Assembly: GCF_002088945.1 (NCBI RefSeq)
Contig: NZ_NCSU01000006.1
Location: 62,001 to 126,000 of the forward strand
Direction: 5' to 3'
Length of the DNA: 64,000 nt
Source of the DNA: Henriciella pelagia
Lineage (GTDB): Bacteria; Pseudomonadota; Alphaproteobacteria; Caulobacterales; Hyphomonadaceae
Under the pieces are notes generated by a model. That model saw nothing but the letters and a program-made list of their open reading frames with translations. It made no database searches and was not told where the DNA came from. Below are positions 57,587 through 64,000 of the stretch, in pieces; within the stretch, counting starts at the first letter, position 1, and every line of letters starts with the position of its first letter. The position numbers and the translations under genes are program-made.

Positions 57587-58063
57587 ATGTCCACTATCTA
57601 CGAAACCCTCAAGCAGGATCACGACCGCCACCGCCAGCTCCTGGCGTCGATTGCGGACACGAGCGGCGATTCAGAAGAGCGCCGCGAGCTGTGGGACAAG
57701 TTCTTCCACGATGTCAGCGCCCATGCCGCTGCCGAGGAGGAGACCTTCTATTCGAAACTGATCTCGACTGAAGACGGACAGCCTGAAGGTCGTCACTCCG
57801 TTGCCGAGCACAAGGAGATTGACGACATGATCGAGGAATTGAACGAAATCGAGTTTTCCAGCCCCGCCTGGCTCGCCAAGTTCAAGGAAATGCGTGACCG
57901 CTACGAGCACCATATTGACGAGGAAGAAGAAGACATCTTCCCCGTCGCCCAAGAAAATATCGGCAAGGATGGAACCGGAAAGATCGGTTCGGCGTTTGAG
58001 AAACGTAAGGAAGCTGAACTCGAGCTTGTTGAAGAAAAAGCCGAGGAAAAGCTTGAAGAGTAG
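57587..58063 (+). CDS. Hemerythrin HHE-domain protein
   Basis: 158 aa. The di-iron ligands are recognisable: His12 (QDHDRH), His46 and Glu50 (AHAAAEE), His75 (AEHKEID), and His109 with Glu113 (HHIDEEE). Such proteins bind or store oxygen, NO or iron and help in oxidative stress. The C-terminus (~125-158) is a highly charged Glu/Lys helix. It is expressed from the EcfG promoter at 57526. AGGAG lies ten bases upstream of the ATG. A candidate small RNA lies directly downstream. Confidence 0.92.
   Translation: MSTIYETLKQDHDRHRQLLASIADTSGDSEERRELWDKFFHDVSAHAAAEEETFYSKLISTEDGQPEGRHSVAEHKEIDDMIEELNEIEFSSPAWLAKFKEMRDRYEHHIDEEEEDIFPVAQENIGKDGTGKIGSAFEKRKEAELELVEEKAEEKLEE
57971..57996 (+). promoter_or_regulatory. 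EcfG-type promoter match inside the hemerythrin gene
   Basis: GGAAC (57971-57975) and CGTT (57993-57996) with a 17-base spacer, also allowed for EcfG promoters. It could drive the downstream RNA (58124-58203). Being inside coding sequence, it may be chance. Confidence 0.4.
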
Positions 58064-58099
58064 ATTGAGTTAGGACGTGGAGCCGGACTGCACATCCGC

Positions 58100-58203
58100 C
58101 AGACCGTCTTAAGTCCAGGGCGAGCAAAGTTCCCCCTCCTTTGCCGCCCCCATCAGAAGCCCGGTGCGTTACCTCCCCCTCCTCAGCGCACCGGGCTTTT
58201 TTG
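58100..58203 (+). ncRNA. Candidate small RNA with two anti-Shine-Dalgarno hairpin loops
   Basis: Two hairpins follow each other. Hairpin 1: GCAAAG (58124-58129) with CTTTGC (58139-58144), loop TTCCCCCTC. Hairpin 2: AAGCCCGGTGCG (58157-58168) with CGCACCGGGCTT (58187-58198), an 18-base loop and a T run, i.e. a terminator. The 10-mer TCCCCCTCCT occurs at 58131-58140 and again at 58174-58183, in or overlapping both loops, and is complementary to AGGAGGGGGA, a Shine-Dalgarno sequence. This is the plan of alphaproteobacterial C-rich-loop sRNAs (GsrN, cuckoo/alpha-r14 types). The 5' end is unknown; the RNA may be processed from the hemerythrin mRNA. Confidence 0.6.
58157..58203 (+). terminator. Rho-independent terminator of the hemerythrin/sRNA transcript
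   Basis: 12-bp perfect stem AAGCCCGGTGCG/CGCACCGGGCTT, 18-base C-rich loop, and TTTTTT after the stem. Doubles as hairpin 2 of the candidate RNA. Confidence 0.95.
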
Positions 58204-58257
58204 TGGATTTTTGCGGCGGAGCTAGCGCTTCAAGCCTGAAGTGTGGAAAATAGTGAC

Positions 58258-58409
58258 TTCACTGAGTTCACGGTTGGCGGGCCAGTAACCTTGTGACGAA
58301 TACCCCACAGGCCGCGGACCAGTTTGCTGAGCGAGCAGCCGCTCGACGACCTGAGGACTCCAAACCCTGCGCAAGTTCATACCCCCTTCTTCTGAATCGG
58401 AGGAATGAG
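58258..58409 (+). repeat. Direct repeat, copy 1 (shortened)
   Basis: Nearly identical to 59173-59352. It starts CACTGAGTTCACGGTTGGCG and ends GGAATGAGC. A stretch of about 30 bases present in copy 2 (after CCAGTAACCTT) is missing here, and scattered single bases differ. Part of the remnant region. Confidence 0.9.
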
Positions 58410-59172
58410 CTACGCATCGCCGGGAGTGGTTTGACCGTCATGTCGAAACCGACACCGTGCCCGGCGAGCCCGCCTCCTCTCGCCAATACGGGTTCCGGCT
58501 TACAGAAGATTTTGCGGTCGTGGTTTCGATTGTTCCGAATGAACTGGGGATGCCGGAAGTCGAATGGACGCCGCTCAGACGTCTCAGGGATCGAGATCGG
58601 GGCGGGGATATTTACGCTCCGGGTACTGGCCAGCTCAGCGTTGAGGATGCCCAGCGGCTACCCGTCCTTCTGGCCGCGACCCTTGAGCATGACATTGAAA
58701 ACATGTCGCGGCCTGCCCATTCTTATATTCCGGCCCGCCCTACACTGATGAAGATTTACGAGAGGCCGAGAGGCTTGGCCACCTCCACCTTTATCGCGGA
58801 ATGCTGTCGCGTGCCGCAGCCGAAGGATACGAGTATCATGAAACGGATGAAGGTCAGTTCTATATCCTCCGAGACGGGGCAACCATCCACAGGTCAAGAG
58901 GCGTCATCCCGTCAGGCACGGCCCCAGACGCTCCGGGAGGGAGCGACGCTGGAACGCCAGACACAGACGCCTTCATCGCGCGCATCCGGTCCCGTGAACC
59001 ACTTACCCGGCCTGACCGAAGAGATGGCGCAGGAGATACTGGACAGAATGGACGACTAGATCAGTCCCAGCCCGTCTTCTTCTCGGCCCTCCAGCGCTTT
59101 GTGGAGGACGCCCAGCAGCCCAAGGCTCCCGCTGATCAATGGAAGGCCATATCGTGGGACCGCCAGCGACTT
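58404..59172 (+). pseudogene. Frameshifted, probably mobile-element-derived gene remnant
   Basis: A frame with no start runs WFDRHVETDTVPGEP...EHDIENMSRPAHSYIPARP to ~58740; the sensible continuation, TDEDLREAERLGHLHLYRGM...YEYHETDEGQFYILRDGATIH, is in another frame, so a 1-2 base indel lies near 58735-58745. A further piece, FFSALQRFVEDAQQPKAPADQW (59075-59150), resembles a segment I recall from phage/ICE large polyvalent proteins; this is a weak memory match. Bounded by direct repeats on both sides. Not a functional gene. Confidence 0.55.
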
Positions 59173-59352
59173 CACTGAGTTCACGGTTGGCGGGCCAGTA
59201 ACCTTTAAATCATCTGCCGGCGACGTTGAAGTGTTTGTGCCGATTACCCCACAGTCCGCGGACCAGTTTGCTGAGCGAGCAGCCGCTCGACGACCTGAGG
59301 ACTCCAAATCCTGCGCAAGTTCATACCCCCTACTTCTGAATCGGGGGAATGA
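59173..59352 (+). repeat. Direct repeat, copy 2 (longer)
   Basis: Second copy of the repeat at 58258-58409, with the extra ~30 bases. In one frame it reads DFTEFTVGGPVTFKSSAGD, then VPITPQSADQFAERAAARRPEDSK, which may be a piece of a coding segment shared by both copies. The tail 59353-59487 is gene-free. Confidence 0.9.
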
Positions 59353-59487
59353 GCGAAGCGCCTCGCAGTTCGAGCTGGTTCAGGATTACCAGGTGTGACA
59401 GCGGATGATCTCCGGACATTTCTTAGTCACCTTCGTGAAAAGGGATATAGAAGCGTGACTATTTCTGCGAAGGCGACGGCATAAGGA

Positions 59488-60282
59488 TCAGGCAAGTGAT
59501 TCGAGCTTGGCCTGAATCTGCAACAGGTCCCGCCAGGCCCGGCTCTTTTCCTCCGGGCGGCGCAGCAGGAAGGCCGGGTGGAACATCGGGAACATCGGCG
59601 CTTCAAAACCGCTTGGCGTTTTCAGCACCTGTTCGGTGCCGCGTAGCTTCATGATGCCGTCGCGCGTCTGGAGCAGTGATTTTGCGGCCACGCCGCCGGC
59701 AACGATGACCAGCTTCGGTGCGCCAAGCTCCACCATCCGGTCCACAAAGGGCCGGCACAGCTCCAGCTCTTCATCAGACGGGTTCCTGTTCCCAGGAGGC
59801 CGCCAGTAATTCACATTGGTGATGAAGGTGTTCTCGGTCCGCGACAGGTTGATCGCCGCCAGCATCTTGTCGAGCAATTGTCCGGCGCGGCCCACGAATG
59901 GCAGGCCTTTCACATCCTCTTCTGCACCCGGGCCCTCACCGATCACCATGACGGGCGCGCCCTGAACACCGTCAAAGCAGACCGTATTGCGCGCCGCCTC
60001 TTTCAGGATGCAGCCGTCAAAGCCCTCTATGGCCGCTTTCAGCGCGTCGAGGCTGTCGGCCTTTCTGGCCAGTTGTCTCGCATCATTGACCCAGTCTTCA
60101 TGTGTCTTGGCGCGCTTCAGCCGTCGCGGTTTCGGCGCTTCATCATCCGCAGGAGCAGCCACCGTGCGCGATTCGGCTGCCTTCTTCAGCGCCCGCATTT
60201 CGACCTCGTCCACCTCCACGCCCATATCGCCCCACCACTCCTGGAGGGCTTTTAACGCAAGGGAAGATGCAGGCTGGGACAT
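59488..60282 (-). CDS. Uracil-DNA glycosylase (family 4-like)
   Basis: 264 aa from ATG 60282 (MSQPASSLALKALQEWWGDM). The glycosylase core GEGPGAEEDVKGLPFVGRAG, NVNYWRPPGNRNPS and the HPAFLLRR box are intact. The FDGCILKEAARNTVCFDG segment has only one Cys where the classical family 4 cluster has CxxC, so a full 4Fe-4S site may be missing or altered, as in other alphaproteobacterial members I recall. It removes uracil from DNA. Divergent from the ETF-QO gene. Confidence 0.9.
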   Translation of the reverse strand: MSQPASSLALKALQEWWGDMGVEVDEVEMRALKKAAESRTVAAPADDEAPKPRRLKRAKTHEDWVNDARQLARKADSLDALKAAIEGFDGCILKEAARNTVCFDGVQGAPVMVIGEGPGAEEDVKGLPFVGRAGQLLDKMLAAINLSRTENTFITNVNYWRPPGNRNPSDEELELCRPFVDRMVELGAPKLVIVAGGVAAKSLLQTRDGIMKLRGTEQVLKTPSGFEAPMFPMFHPAFLLRRPEEKSRAWRDLLQIQAKLESLA

Positions 60283-60378
60283 TGAGACCCTTTGGAATTC
60301 AGTTAAATCGAATGTAGACCGGGTGCGGAACATGTATAGGGCAGGCTGTCACGCGCCGCCACAGCTGGGAGTTTTTAG

Positions 60379-62067
60379 ATGAGTGAAGCCGTAGAACGCG
60401 AATCAATGGAGTTCGATCTGGTGATCGTCGGCGGAGGCCCTGCCGGTCTTGCCGCTGCCATTCGCGCCAAGCAACTGGCCAATGAAGCCGGTGACGAACT
60501 GGAAGTCGTCGTGCTGGAAAAGGGCGGCGAAATCGGCGCTCATATTCTCTCCGGCCTGGTGCTCGACCCGAAGGCGCTCGACGAGCTCATTCCCGACTGG
60601 CGCACACGTGACAACAAGCCGATCTACACAGAAGTCACCAAGGACAAGTACAAGCTTCTTGGTCCGAACGGTTCGATGGGCATGCCAACCTTTGGCTTCC
60701 CACCCTTCATGCACAATCACGGCTGCTTCATCGGCTCGCTTGCAAATGTCTGCCGCTGGCTGGGCGAAGAAGCCGAAAATCTCGGCATCAACGTGTTTCC
60801 CGGCTTTGCCGCCTCTGAGATCGTCTATGGCGACGGCGGTGAAGTCAAAGGCGTGATCGCTGGCGTGATGGGCCTTGCGGCTGACGGATCGAAAAAGTCC
60901 GAATTCGAGCCAGGCATGGAGCTTCTCGGCAAATACGTCCTCTTCGCAGAAGGTGCGCGCGGCTCGCTGACCAAGCAGCTCAAGGTCAAGTATGACCTGG
61001 AAGCCGATAGCGACCCGCAGAAATACGGCATCGGCCTGAAGGAAGTCTGGTCCGTTCCTGCCGATCACCCGAATTTCGAGGCGGGCTATGTCCAGCACAC
61101 ATTCGGCTGGCCGGTGAAGGACAAGGACGGCAATGGCGGCGGCTTTCTCTACCACTTCTCCGAAGGCGGCGAGAATTACGTCTCCGTCGGCTATGTGGTT
61201 CACCTGAACTACAAGAACCCGTGGCTGTCTCCGTACCAGGAGTTCCAGCGCTACAAGCACCATGACGAGATCAGGAAATTTCTCGAGGGCGGCAAGCGCG
61301 TCGCCTATGGAGCCCGGGCGATCACTTCGGGTGGTGTTCAGTCCGTGCCGAAACTTGCCTTCCCGGGCGGCGCTCTCATTGGCTGCTCGGCCGGTTTCGT
61401 GAACCTGCCGCGCATCAAGGGCACGCACAATGCCATGAAGACCGGCATGCTCGCCGCCGAGGCTGCGGTGGCCGCAATCAAGGATGGCCGCCAGAGCGAT
61501 ACGCTGGGTGCCTATGAAGAGGCCTATGAAAACAGCTGGGTCAAAACCGACCTTGGCCGTGTGCGCAACGTGAAGCCTCTGATGAGCCGCTTCGGAACCA
61601 TGGTCGGTGCCGTGCTCGGCATGCCGGACATGTGGCTGCGCTATCTCTTCGGTTTCGGCTACCTGCCGACGCTGAAGCACAAGAAGCCGGACTATGCCTA
61701 TCTGAAACCGGCCAAGGATTGCGCGAAGATCGAGTATCCGAAACCCGACGGCAAGCTCAGCTTCGACAAGCTGACCAATGTCTCCTTCACCAACACCAAC
61801 CATGCAGAGGACCAGCCGGTCCACCTGATCGTGAAGGATACGGAGCTGCAGCTGAAGTCCGAACATGACGTGTTCGCGGGCCCGTCCGAGCGCTATTGCC
61901 CGGCCGGTGTCTATGAGTGGGTCGAGGAAGACGGCAAGGAGCCCCGCTTCCAGATCAACTCGCAGAACTGCATTCACTGCAAGACGTGCGACATCAAGGA
62001 TCCGAACCAGAACATCAACTGGGTCACGCCGGAAGGTGGCGGCGGTCCGGCCTATCCGAACATGTAG
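60379..62067 (+). CDS. Electron transfer flavoprotein-ubiquinone oxidoreductase
   Basis: 562 aa, standard. It passes electrons from reduced ETF to ubiquinone, connecting acyl-CoA dehydrogenases (such as the one at 31 kb) with the respiratory chain. FAD site LVIVGGGPAGLAAAIRAKQL (~14-33), membrane-facing middle, and the C-terminal 4Fe-4S cluster with YCPAGVYEW and CIHCKTCDIKDPNQNINW. Start at ATG 60379, ~97 bases from the divergent glycosylase gene. Confidence 0.97.
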   Translation: MSEAVERESMEFDLVIVGGGPAGLAAAIRAKQLANEAGDELEVVVLEKGGEIGAHILSGLVLDPKALDELIPDWRTRDNKPIYTEVTKDKYKLLGPNGSMGMPTFGFPPFMHNHGCFIGSLANVCRWLGEEAENLGINVFPGFAASEIVYGDGGEVKGVIAGVMGLAADGSKKSEFEPGMELLGKYVLFAEGARGSLTKQLKVKYDLEADSDPQKYGIGLKEVWSVPADHPNFEAGYVQHTFGWPVKDKDGNGGGFLYHFSEGGENYVSVGYVVHLNYKNPWLSPYQEFQRYKHHDEIRKFLEGGKRVAYGARAITSGGVQSVPKLAFPGGALIGCSAGFVNLPRIKGTHNAMKTGMLAAEAAVAAIKDGRQSDTLGAYEEAYENSWVKTDLGRVRNVKPLMSRFGTMVGAVLGMPDMWLRYLFGFGYLPTLKHKKPDYAYLKPAKDCAKIEYPKPDGKLSFDKLTNVSFTNTNHAEDQPVHLIVKDTELQLKSEHDVFAGPSERYCPAGVYEWVEEDGKEPRFQINSQNCIHCKTCDIKDPNQNINWVTPEGGGGPAYPNM

Positions 62068-62100
62068 GCAGGCCGCTTCGCCCGCTGGCGGGGAGAGGCA

Positions 62101-62712
62101 ATGCAGACCTTTGAATTCAAGCCGGCCCTGATGCGGGGACGTGATAACTGGACTCTGGACAGTGGTCTGGTGACGCACAATGGCGAACCGTTCTGTTCCC
62201 TGGAGCGCGTCACCGCGCTGCGCTATGCCGAGATGAGCGTGAAGCACACCCATTCGGAGTGGTTCGAGCTCACCGTGCCCGGGCGGGTGCACCGCGTCTC
62301 CTGCAACATGCCGGCGGGCGATGACAGCAACCGGCAGTTTCGCGCCCTTTGCGCCGCGGTGCTGACGGATCTCGCCGAGCGCAAGCCAGGCCTGCAGGTA
62401 ACGATTGGTGCCGGCGGTGCCATTCGCTGGGCCATGTTCATCATAGGCGCGGTCGCGGCTGTGTTTGGCCTGATCGTGCTGGCCAGTATTGCTTTCGACG
62501 CAGTCCGCGACGCGAAAGTCGGCTTCGCGCTTCTCTTCAGTCTCGGCTTTGTCGCCTTTGGCGCCTGGCTCGCCTGGTCCTACAGGCCGTGGGCGCCGCC
62601 GCTCCTCCTACCGGTCAGCCTGGCCAGGGACCTCTTGTCCCGCCTGTCGGTGAATGAACAGCCAGCCACTGGTGAAGAGGGCGGCAAAAACCCAGAACAG
62701 GATAAAGGGTAG
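62101..62712 (+). CDS. Two-helix membrane protein of unknown function
   Basis: 203 aa; GGAGAGG just upstream of the ATG. The N-terminal ~100 residues look like a small PH-type beta domain (SGLVTHNGEPFCSLERVTALRY); then two hydrophobic segments (~112-134 and ~140-162) and a hydrophilic tail. No family named. It starts 33 bases after ETF-QO. Its last 105 bases overlap the 3' end of the convergent WecA-type gene; both reading frames are long, so this is a true tail-to-tail overlap unless one stop is misplaced. Confidence 0.75.
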   Translation: MQTFEFKPALMRGRDNWTLDSGLVTHNGEPFCSLERVTALRYAEMSVKHTHSEWFELTVPGRVHRVSCNMPAGDDSNRQFRALCAAVLTDLAERKPGLQVTIGAGGAIRWAMFIIGAVAAVFGLIVLASIAFDAVRDAKVGFALLFSLGFVAFGAWLAWSYRPWAPPLLLPVSLARDLLSRLSVNEQPATGEEGGKNPEQDKG

Positions 62713-63663
62713 CGCGCCGCCGCCAACCGCGCCGACGGCTGCGGCGATCCCGCATGCGGCGCTCAGGCCCCACCACACCATCGCCACTTCGATATGGCTC
62801 CAGCCCGCCTTGATCAGCGACTGGTAGGCATGATCGCGGTGCGCCGTGAAGAGGGGCTGGCCCCTGTGGGTGCGGGACACAAGCGTCAGCAGCACGTCGA
62901 TCAGTAAGGGCAGGGCGAGTGTTGCAATGGTCCAAACCGGCAGGCCCGAGATAAGACCGAATGTGGCGAAGATCGCTCCAACCCCGAAAGCGCCTGCGTC
63001 GCCGGCATAGAGCTCACCGCGCAGATTGTGGATCAGGAAACCGCCAATAGTTGCAATGATACAGGCGAGGCCCATCGGAAACCCGCCCCGCCCGGACAGC
63101 ATCAGGCTGAGGCCGAGGCCCGCCAGCATGAAGGCGAGCGATCCAAGTGACAGCCCATTGCTGCCATCCATGAAGTTCGAAGCGTTGATGAAAACGAGAA
63201 GCCAGGTGGCCGATCCGGCAATCAGGATGGCTGGCAGCGTCACTGTTCCAAATGGCGAGGCAAGCTCCGTCGCAGCTATGCCGAGGAGTGGGGCAGCAAC
63301 ACAAAGCGCAAGGAGGAGGGCGAGCTTCACAACCGGATTAAGGTCGAAAACATCGTCCGCCGCGCCGACAGCGCCGAACAGGAAGGTAAGGCCGAGCGCG
63401 AACCAGACGTCAGGAACGCGGCCCGGCAGCCAGTCCCCCCCCAGCCAGAGTGGTGACAGGGTGTGGACCGCCCCCGCGACCAGCATCACCAGTGCCACCG
63501 CTGCCAGGATGCCAACACCGCCCAGCCTGGGTATGGGCCGATCCTGGAGTTTACGCTGGCCATCCGGCGCATCGACGACGCCTGTCCGCTTTGTGGCCTC
63601 GCAGAGGATATAGGAGGCGAAGAAGCTGAGCCCGACGAGTGCGATGGAAACGAGAATGGTCAT
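62608..63663 (-). CDS. WecA/MraY-family undecaprenyl-phosphate sugar-phosphate transferase
   Basis: 351 aa from ATG 63663, whose first bases overlap the ispE stop (ATGA). Polytopic membrane protein with about ten helices. The nucleotide/Mg loops are seen as VVDAPDGQRKLQDRPIPRLGG (in parts), FGAVGAADDVFDL, NFMDGSNGLSLG and the YAGDAGAFGVGA stretch. Such enzymes transfer GlcNAc-1-P or a related sugar phosphate to undecaprenyl phosphate to start surface polysaccharide synthesis. The sugar is not determined by sequence. Probably co-transcribed with ispE. Confidence 0.92.
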   Translation of the reverse strand: MTILVSIALVGLSFFASYILCEATKRTGVVDAPDGQRKLQDRPIPRLGGVGILAAVALVMLVAGAVHTLSPLWLGGDWLPGRVPDVWFALGLTFLFGAVGAADDVFDLNPVVKLALLLALCVAAPLLGIAATELASPFGTVTLPAILIAGSATWLLVFINASNFMDGSNGLSLGSLAFMLAGLGLSLMLSGRGGFPMGLACIIATIGGFLIHNLRGELYAGDAGAFGVGAIFATFGLISGLPVWTIATLALPLLIDVLLTLVSRTHRGQPLFTAHRDHAYQSLIKAGWSHIEVAMVWWGLSAACGIAAAVGAVGGGALPFILFWVFAALFTSGWLFIHRQAGQEVPGQADR

Positions 63664-63998
63664 GTCTGCGCATGGCCATTGAGCAGAGTCGCCTTCACCC
63701 ACCAGTGCGGCTGGCTGGCCTGCAGGGCTTTTTCTGCCGCCTTTGCCTCGCGCAGGCTTGAGAAAAGCGCAAAGCATGACGCGCCTGAACCGGACATGCG
63801 CGCAAGCCGGTTGCCGGGAAGGGCGCGCAGCCGCTCAAGGACCGCGCCAATGGTCGGGACGAGATTGATCGCAGCCGCTTCAAGGTCATTGCGGGTTTCA
63901 CCGGAGAGAAATGCCGAGATGCTTTCGACAGTATCGAAATCCGGCATGTCCGTCAGCCTGAAGCCGTCTCCGCCGCCGGCCTTGTCATAGGCGTTGAA
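63660..63998 (-). CDS. ispE: 4-diphosphocytidyl-2-C-methyl-D-erythritol kinase (3' part, runs off window)
   Basis: The C-terminal 112 codons; the frame is open at the right edge. GHMP-kinase motif 3 is seen as RMSGSGASCFALFSS, with DLEAAAINLVPTI upstream. IspE phosphorylates CDP-methylerythritol in the non-mevalonate isoprenoid pathway. Its stop overlaps the start of the WecA-type gene, so the two are translationally coupled. Confidence 0.88.
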   Translation of the reverse strand, partial: FNAYDKAGGGDGFRLTDMPDFDTVESISAFLSGETRNDLEAAAINLVPTIGAVLERLRALPGNRLARMSGSGASCFALFSSLREAKAAEKALQASQPHWWVKATLLNGHAQT

Positions 63999-64000
63999 GA

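Noticed and set aside
60403-62292. A 629-codon minus-strand frame across ETF-QO
   Set aside because: Mirror of the strongly biased ETF-QO codons; His/Arg/Leu-rich with no recognisable domain.

Overview
This is a GC-rich, densely packed stretch of an alphaproteobacterial chromosome, most likely from the Caulobacterales/Hyphomonadaceae side of the class. The evidence is a DivL-type kinase with Tyr in the phospho-acceptor box, a CcrM-type GANTC methyltransferase, split F-ATPase b/b' subunits, the mutY / DUF721 / DsbA-like / smc / atp gene order, a TonB-dependent receptor, and a perfect general-stress (EcfG-type) promoter. No tRNA, rRNA, CRISPR array, intact prophage or insertion sequence was seen. 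Both edges cut genes: divL on the left and ispE on the right.

Layout. 1-7 kb: the 3' part of divL, bioB, an AT-richer pair of probably acquired genes (VUT-type transporter and DHFR/RibD-like reductase), a HAD hydrolase - lipoprotein - pterin dehydratase operon, and a hybrid histidine kinase. 7-14 kb: SDR, lipoprotein, VOC protein, MFS exporter, the operon yggT-yggU-folD-HNH, a DUF454 membrane protein and a flavoprotein that seems to start at CTG. 14-23 kb: alpha-2-macroglobulin plus PBP1C, and a TonB receptor. 23-33 kb: a long acidic protein, sterol-desaturase-like hydroxylase, thioredoxin-like lipoprotein, thiolase, small exported proteins, acyl-CoA dehydrogenase and a TadG-like von Willebrand protein. 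33.6-39 kb: the glycine cleavage operon gcvT-gcvH-gcvPA-(small gene)-gcvPB behind a tandem glycine riboswitch, carrying two palindromic repeats in opposite orientation. 39-49 kb: acyltransferase, the atp F0 operon, smc, DsbA-like protein, DUF721 protein and mutY. 49-58 kb: cation/proton antiporter, ccrM, radical SAM protein, BLUF photoreceptor, two glycosyltransferases of the arsenosugar-associated type enclosing two exported proteins of unknown function, and a hemerythrin. 58-59.5 kb: a candidate small RNA, then a decayed mobile-element-like gene bounded by direct repeats. 59.5-64 kb: uracil-DNA glycosylase, ETF-ubiquinone oxidoreductase, a membrane protein, a WecA-type transferase and the ispE 3' end.

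The most interesting unexplained signal is downstream of the hemerythrin. Two consecutive RNA hairpins (58124-58203) display the same 10-nt anti-Shine-Dalgarno sequence TCCCCCTCCT in their loops, and the second is a textbook terminator. The hemerythrin has a GGAAC-N16-CGTT promoter and there is a GGAAC-N17-CGTT match inside its coding region, so the locus may produce a stress-induced regulatory RNA. Other points of interest are a repeat-derived hairpin apparently built into the second glycine aptamer, the uncharacterised gene inside the gcv operon, and the two exported proteins between the paired glycosyltransferases.
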